Below are positions 59,467 to 64,000 of a stretch of DNA of 64,000 nt, piece by piece. Position numbers and translations under genes: made by a program. Each line of letters opens with the position of its first letter. Within the stretch, counting starts at the first letter, position 1. This DNA comes from Paraburkholderia youngii (GTDB lineage Bacteria > Pseudomonadota > Gammaproteobacteria > Burkholderiales > Burkholderiaceae), in assembly GCF_013366925.1 (NCBI RefSeq), contig NZ_JAALDK010000001.1, positions 248,001 to 312,000 of the forward strand. The letters run 5' to 3'. Below the pieces are notes generated by a model, which saw only the letters and a list, made by a program, of their open reading frames with translations, was not told where the DNA came from and searched no databases.

Positions 59467-60522
59467 ATGACGGAACAGGGAATCGACAAGGCATCCAGTT
59501 TCGAGGCCGCGCGCGCCCGTCTGCTGGCGCTCGCATATCGGATGCTTGGCAGTCGTGCGGAGGCCGAAGACGTGGTGCAGGACGTCTGGCTCAAATGGCA
59601 TCTGGCCGATACGCAGGCGGTGCAAACGCCGGTCGCATGGCTCACCACGCTCACCACCCGCACGGCGATCGACCGTCTGCGGCACGCGCAGCGCGAGCGC
59701 GCGTCGCAGGCTTGCGGCTGGTTGCCGGAGCCGTGGCTCGACGAGGTCGCACCATCGGCGGAGGAGTTGGCATTGCGCGCGGCCGATATGTCATATGGCG
59801 TGATGTTGCTGCTCGAACATCTGAAGCCAGACGAACGCGCGGCGTTCGTCCTGCATGAAGCGTTCGAGTGCGGTTATGCCGAAATCGCGTCGATACTCGA
59901 GCGCACACCGGCCTCTTGCCGGCAAATGGTTCATCGCGCCAAGGAGCGTCTGAAACGGGCGGGCGCGCCGTTGGAGCGGCCCGATCCAGCGGTGCATGGG
60001 CGAATCGTCGAGCGATTGCGCGCGGCGCTCGAAGCGCAAGACCGGGCGGGCTTGCTGCAGCTTTTCAACGACGCGCCGCAACTGATCAGCGACGTACCTC
60101 TGTACGCTACGCCCACTCCATTTCCTACGGCCAACCTGGCCCTTCGGGCACAAGGGCCAACACCTGGAGCCGAAGCGCAGCGCGCCCGCGAACCGGGCTC
60201 AGGTCCGAAGTGGATCGCTGTGGTTACATCGCTCGCGCAACAGGCGAGCTATACCGAGGTGGTGTCGATGGCGGGTGCCGTGTGTATCGCGCTGTTCTGC
60301 GACGGCGATATCGTCGGGCTAATCGACGTGGTGACGGACGGCGCAACGGACCTTTCGGCGAGAATCGTCTCGCTGCGCATCGTGGCCAGCGCCGCGCATT
60401 TGCGGGCGGCCAACCGAATGCTGGGCCGTGAGGCGGTCAAGGAACTGCTTGCCCGCATCAAGGGCCATCCGGAGGTGTCAGCTGCGGTGAGCCGCGACTT
60501 CCCAGTTGATGTCGACGCATAG
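59467..60522 (+). CDS. ECF-type RNA polymerase sigma factor with SnoaL-like C-terminal extension
   Basis: 351 residues: sigma region 2 (about 14-80; LLALAYRMLGSRAEAEDVVQ), region 4 (about 110-165; DERAAFVLHEAFECGYAEIA then HRAKERLKRA), and a ~180-residue extension of the SnoaL-like type that tunes activity in SigJ-like factors. GGGAGG precedes the ATG. No anti-sigma gene or the oxidoreductase typical of ECF41 loci is adjacent. Its last 45 bases overlap the convergent EAL-domain gene. Confidence 0.9.
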   Translation: MTEQGIDKASSFEAARARLLALAYRMLGSRAEAEDVVQDVWLKWHLADTQAVQTPVAWLTTLTTRTAIDRLRHAQRERASQACGWLPEPWLDEVAPSAEELALRAADMSYGVMLLLEHLKPDERAAFVLHEAFECGYAEIASILERTPASCRQMVHRAKERLKRAGAPLERPDPAVHGRIVERLRAALEAQDRAGLLQLFNDAPQLISDVPLYATPTPFPTANLALRAQGPTPGAEAQRAREPGSGPKWIAVVTSLAQQASYTEVVSMAGAVCIALFCDGDIVGLIDVVTDGATDLSARIVSLRIVASAAHLRAANRMLGREAVKELLARIKGHPEVSAAVSRDFPVDVDA

Positions 60523-61746
60523 CACCTGCGTACCATGCGAGTTATGCGCGGCAATCGAGGCCGTGACGCACAGATGCGCTTCGTTGATCGACAGATACGG
60601 CGGTGTTAGATGAACCCGCCCCGGTTGACGCATCGCCTGAATGAAGTACGGGCGGCGCTCCCAACTGGCGCCTTCGGAATGCAGCAGCGGGCTGAAGCGC
60701 TTTGCGCGTTGCGATGTGCGGCCCGGCGGCAGCACGTTGTCGCCGATCTGCCGGCCCGATCCGTCCAGGACAAAGCAGCGCGCCGTTTCTCCCAGCGCGA
60801 GCAGAGGTGCGGTCGCCTGCGTGATCGATTCCCCGGCAATCAACTGAGCTGCGGCAGCCTCGAGCGCAGTGACATACGGCGCGAGCCGCGCGGATTGCGC
60901 TTTCTCTCGAGCGGCAACGCGTTCGCGCAGCGAAGCGGAGAGCGAATCCATCAGGCCAGCGGCAACCTGCGGCTTGACCGGTTCGACGCTCGGGCCCGCG
61001 AAAAATGCGCCCTGGACGAAGTCCACATTGCATTCGAGCGCGATCAGCGCGTCGCGCTCGGTGCTCAGACCGCCCATCAGCACCAGTTGCCCGGACTCGT
61101 GCAACAGGGAGACGAGGCCCGGCAACACGCGTTCGATGTGCGAGTGTTCACTCGCTTGCGCGAGGATGCAGCGGTCGAGCGTCACGATGTCCGGCCGCAG
61201 ATTCCACACGCGGTCGATGTTCGAATGCTTGGCGCCAAAGCCGTCGAGCGCGATCAGAAAACCGGACTTGCGCAGCGAATCGACGATTTCGGCGAAGCGC
61301 GTGGTTTCGCCGCCGGCCTGTTCGGAAACTTCGAGCACCACGCGTTGCGGCGGCAGGCCGAGCGTCTTCAGGCTGGCAAGCAGCGCGTCGCCGTAGCTGG
61401 TGTCCATCAGCGCGGCCGGATGCAGGCTGAGGAAGAGCCATTCGTCGTGGCTGTCGAACGCGTTGAAGTTGCCGAGGTGCAGCGATTCGGCCAGCCGTCC
61501 GAGTTCGAGCAGGTCGCCGCGTCGCGCGGCCTGCGTAAAGACTTCGTGCGAGGGCACTTGCTGCTCATGCTCGTCGTGCACGCGCAGCGACGCGTGATAC
61601 CCGATCGCGCGCCGGTGCGATACCGAGAAGACCGGTTGAAACACGCTGAAAACGGTGTAGCCGCCATACAGAACGGTACGGCGGGAGCCTTCGTCGCCGG
61701 CCATCGGGCGTGGTGGCTGGAAGCCGGGATGTTCGAGTTCGATCAT
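60478..61746 (-). CDS. Degenerate EAL-domain protein with YkuI-like C-terminal domain
   Basis: 422 residues. An EAL-like domain spans about 25-260, but EAL itself is replaced (YHASLRV), the DDFG motif reads DGFG, and KID reads LD; SEQ stands for the usual TE. Catalytic c-di-GMP cleavage is therefore unlikely. The C-terminal part (about 280-420; PYFIQAMRQPGRVHLTPPYL) resembles the PAS-like tail of Bacillus YkuI. Probably a receptor or scaffold. The start could be any of three close ATGs (61755, 61752, 61746). The 3' end overlaps the sigma-factor gene. Confidence 0.85.
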   Translation of the reverse strand: MIELEHPGFQPPRPMAGDEGSRRTVLYGGYTVFSVFQPVFSVSHRRAIGYHASLRVHDEHEQQVPSHEVFTQAARRGDLLELGRLAESLHLGNFNAFDSHDEWLFLSLHPAALMDTSYGDALLASLKTLGLPPQRVVLEVSEQAGGETTRFAEIVDSLRKSGFLIALDGFGAKHSNIDRVWNLRPDIVTLDRCILAQASEHSHIERVLPGLVSLLHESGQLVLMGGLSTERDALIALECNVDFVQGAFFAGPSVEPVKPQVAAGLMDSLSASLRERVAAREKAQSARLAPYVTALEAAAAQLIAGESITQATAPLLALGETARCFVLDGSGRQIGDNVLPPGRTSQRAKRFSPLLHSEGASWERRPYFIQAMRQPGRVHLTPPYLSINEAHLCVTASIAAHNSHGTQVLCVDINWEVAAHRS

Positions 61747-61755
61747 GCTCATCAT

Positions 61756-62072
61756 GTCGGTCGTGTGGAAATGGCGGCGCTTGCAGGGCTCGGCAGGAGT
61801 TCGCACGCGCAGACTAAGAGTTTACAGGATAGTCGAGCAAGAACTATGCGCGTGTACCAACAATGCTCGAGCGCCCACCAGTAATGCTCCGAGGAAAACC
61901 CGCTGCGCCCGCTCCGCTACGAAGGCGACGACACGCACTTCGCTGGTGCGGCACGCGCCCTGTTGCGGGTCGGTGACGCTGTTCAAGGATGCTGCGTACG
62001 GGCCGCGCGGAGCGATGCCAGGAAATCCGTTTGTGAGCGCGCGAGGATGCGTCGTCCTGGCGCGCGCGGCTT
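61756..62072. other. Intergenic region between the EAL and MFS genes
   Basis: About 317 bases without a supported gene. It should carry the EAL-gene promoter; I see no terminator hairpin or RNA gene. Confidence 0.4.
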
Positions 62073-63533
62073 TCAGGTTCGCTCTGAAGGATCGGTCTTC
62101 GTCGCTGGCGTGCGGATCTCCGGCGACAACTGCGCAAAGATCCATGACGAACATGCGGTAATGATGCCGACACACAGGAATGTCGCATGAAACGCGGGCA
62201 GCGAATTCGCGGCGGTCACACGCTGCATGATGCCGGTAAAGGTCGTCAGCAACGCACCGGCCACGGTCACGCCGAGACTCATCGAAAGCATCTGCACGAG
62301 CGAAAACAGGCTATTGCCGCTGCTCGCGCCGCCGGTGCCCAGGTCCTTCAGCGTCAACGTGTTCATCGCGGTGAACTGCATCGAGTTCACGCCGCCAAAG
62401 ATCGCCAGTTGCACGAGCCGCAGCCACAGCGGCTGATTCGTGCTCGTGAGCGCGAAACTCGCCATCATCAGACCCACCAGAATCGTGTTCGCCATCAGCA
62501 CGCGCCGGTAGCTGTACTTCTGAATCAGCGTCGTCACGAGACGCTTCGTTGCCATGCCCGCGGCCGCCACGGGCAGCATCATCAGCCCGGCTTCGAATGC
62601 GCTATAGCCGAGGCTCACCTGCAACAGCAGAGGAATCAGGTAGGGCATCGAGCCGCTGCCGATCCGCGCGAACAGATTGCCGAGCAGCCCGACGCTAAAC
62701 GTGTGAATCTTGAACAGATCGAGCGGAAAGATCGGCTCGGGCTCGCGCACCGCGTGCAGACCATATGCAACGAAGCACGCCATGCTCAGAATCAGCAGCA
62801 CCAGCACCGTCGCATGTTGAATGCCGAACTCGGTGCGGCCATCGAGCGCGAACGAAAGTGCCACCATGCCCACCACCAGCAGCAGGTAGCCGCCGAGGTC
62901 GAATTTGCCTGTGTGTTCGTTGCGGCTATCCGGCATGAAAATAAACGTGGCAATGCAGCCCACGATGCCTACCGGCACGTTGATCAGAAAGATCCAGTGC
63001 CACGACGCGATTTTGACGAGCCAGCCGCCGAGCGTCGGTCCGATCAACGGTCCGATCAGGCCCGGGATCGCCACGAAGGCCAACGCCGTCAGATAGCGCT
63101 CCGCCGGAAAGGTACGCAGCACCGCGAGCCGCCCAACCGGCAGCAGCATCGCGCCGCCCACGCCTTGCAGAACGCGGAAGAGCACCAGTTGGTTCAGCGT
63201 GCGCGCGTTCGCGCACAGCAGCGAGCCCACTGCGAACACGAGGATCGCACTGAAGAACACGCGCCGCGTGCCGAGTCTGTCGGCGAGCCAGCCGGACACC
63301 GGGATCATCACCGCCATTGTCAGCGAGTAGGCGATCACCACCGATTGCATGCGCAGCGGCAGCTCGCCGAGGCTTGTCGCCATCGCGGGGAGTGCGGTGT
63401 TGACGATCGTCGAATCGAGCGTCTGCATGAAGAAGCCGGTGGCGACCAGCCACAGCATCACCGTCAGTGCGCGGGGCGAAGGGCCAGAGGGGAGGTCGGG
63501 AGCGAGGGCGGGCGGAGTCGGCGTCGTAGACAT
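62073..63533 (-). CDS. DHA2-family MFS drug exporter (EmrB/QacA type)
   Basis: 486-residue inner-membrane proton antiporter with about 14 helices. FFMQTLDSTIVNTALPAMA (helix 1 motif D1), GWLADRLGTRRVF (motif A) and GLIGPLIGPTLGGWL (motif C) are the DHA2 landmarks. No EmrA-type adaptor gene is beside it. The ATG at 63533 fits the family. Confidence 0.93.
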   Translation of the reverse strand: MSTTPTPPALAPDLPSGPSPRALTVMLWLVATGFFMQTLDSTIVNTALPAMATSLGELPLRMQSVVIAYSLTMAVMIPVSGWLADRLGTRRVFFSAILVFAVGSLLCANARTLNQLVLFRVLQGVGGAMLLPVGRLAVLRTFPAERYLTALAFVAIPGLIGPLIGPTLGGWLVKIASWHWIFLINVPVGIVGCIATFIFMPDSRNEHTGKFDLGGYLLLVVGMVALSFALDGRTEFGIQHATVLVLLILSMACFVAYGLHAVREPEPIFPLDLFKIHTFSVGLLGNLFARIGSGSMPYLIPLLLQVSLGYSAFEAGLMMLPVAAAGMATKRLVTTLIQKYSYRRVLMANTILVGLMMASFALTSTNQPLWLRLVQLAIFGGVNSMQFTAMNTLTLKDLGTGGASSGNSLFSLVQMLSMSLGVTVAGALLTTFTGIMQRVTAANSLPAFHATFLCVGIITACSSWIFAQLSPEIRTPATKTDPSERT

Positions 63534-63662
63534 ATGAAGCGGCTGGGCGCGCTCGGTCGGGCTGGGACTCGCTATTCTAGGGAAAAGCGAGTCCTGGCGC
63601 AGCAAGCGGCGCGGTCTTGCGCAAGTGTCGGCGCTGCGGCTCGGCCGCGCTCTGCGCCGTGT

Positions 63663-64000
63663 TCACACATCAGCCGGCAACTGCGCCGCCGCCTGAAAAA
63701 ACGCCTGCGCCCGTGGCTCGTTGCCAAACGCCACATGAATCCTGATCCACGGGCTCGCCTCGCGATTCGGCCTGAAATGTTGTCCAGGCAGCACCGTCAC
63801 ACCGAGCGGCACACCGCATTCAACGAGCCGCTCGGCGTCCGCGACATGGGGCACGCGCGCCCACACGAACTTGCCGCCCGCTGGTTCTTCGAAAATCTCC
63901 CAGCCGGAATCTTCGAGTGTCTGGACGGTCGAGCCGAGCGCGCCGCGCATCTGGCGGCGCAGTCGCTCCAGATATTTGCGATATGCGCCGCGCTCCAGCA
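63663..64000 (-). CDS. PLP-dependent aminotransferase-fold protein (probable MocR regulator), 5' end cut by window edge
   Basis: Only the last ~112 residues are visible and the frame is open to the right edge. LERGAYRKYLERLRRQMRGA and GGKFVWARVP, GVTVLPGQHFRPN, WIRIHVAFGNEPRA are the C-terminal part of class I/II aminotransferases, most like the aminotransferase half of MocR/GntR regulators. Whether an N-terminal DNA-binding domain exists cannot be seen here. Confidence 0.8.
   Translation of the reverse strand, partial: LERGAYRKYLERLRRQMRGALGSTVQTLEDSGWEIFEEPAGGKFVWARVPHVADAERLVECGVPLGVTVLPGQHFRPNREASPWIRIHVAFGNEPRAQAFFQAAAQLPADV

Overview
The window is a GC-rich chromosomal segment typical of Burkholderia sensu lato, most likely Paraburkholderia. 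The basis is the gene order (lpxK-Trm112-kdsB-adk, tsaE next to amiC and queG, kynA-kynU-kynB opposite kynR, rpsT-murJ) together with codon use. I see no rRNA or tRNA gene, no CRISPR array and no intact insertion sequence.

Bases 1-17,451 are sugar-alcohol catabolism. A MalFGK-type ABC transporter (permease cut by the left edge, HAD hydrolase, ATPase) converges on a dalD-xylB-sorC operon, which fits D-arabinitol -> D-xylulose -> xylulose 5-phosphate. A divergent AraC regulator precedes a second operon: ribose-type ABC transporter, erythritol/L-threitol-type dehydrogenase, FGGY kinase and an L-xylulose-reductase-like SDR. The substrate of this second operon is not obvious.

Two related AT-richer toxin/immunity islands sit in the convergent gaps on either side of this region (about 2,690-4,900 and 17,500-18,600). 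Each carries an RNase A-like contact-dependent-inhibition (CDI) toxin gene followed by CdiI-like immunity genes, on the same strand. Both toxin genes are broken: one by a single-base frameshift that removes the catalytic C-terminus, the other by a 7-bp repeat expansion plus a large internal deletion. One immunity gene is also frameshifted. Two further orphan immunity-like genes lie beside the first island.

Bases 18,647-31,413 hold the kynurenine pathway (kynA, kynU, kynB) with its Lrp-type regulator, then housekeeping genes: flavin reductase, msrA, DUF72, cfa, pdxH, tcdA, thioredoxin/TPR protein, pirin and an EamA exporter. Next come a transposase relic and a third effector/immunity pair (Tox-REase-5 plus Imm52, 32,102-33,467) with no secretion genes nearby.

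Bases 33,641-64,000 are core genome: cell wall (amiC, murB, murJ), tRNA modification (tsaE, queG), DNA repair and recombination (ogt, xerD, xseA), lipid and LPS synthesis (plsY, lpxK, kdsB), argF, rpsT, adk, sodB, a stand-alone clpP, a NYN/LOTUS-type RNA-associated protein, an ECF sigma factor overlapping tail-to-tail with a degenerate EAL protein, an MFS exporter, and an aminotransferase-domain gene cut by the right edge.
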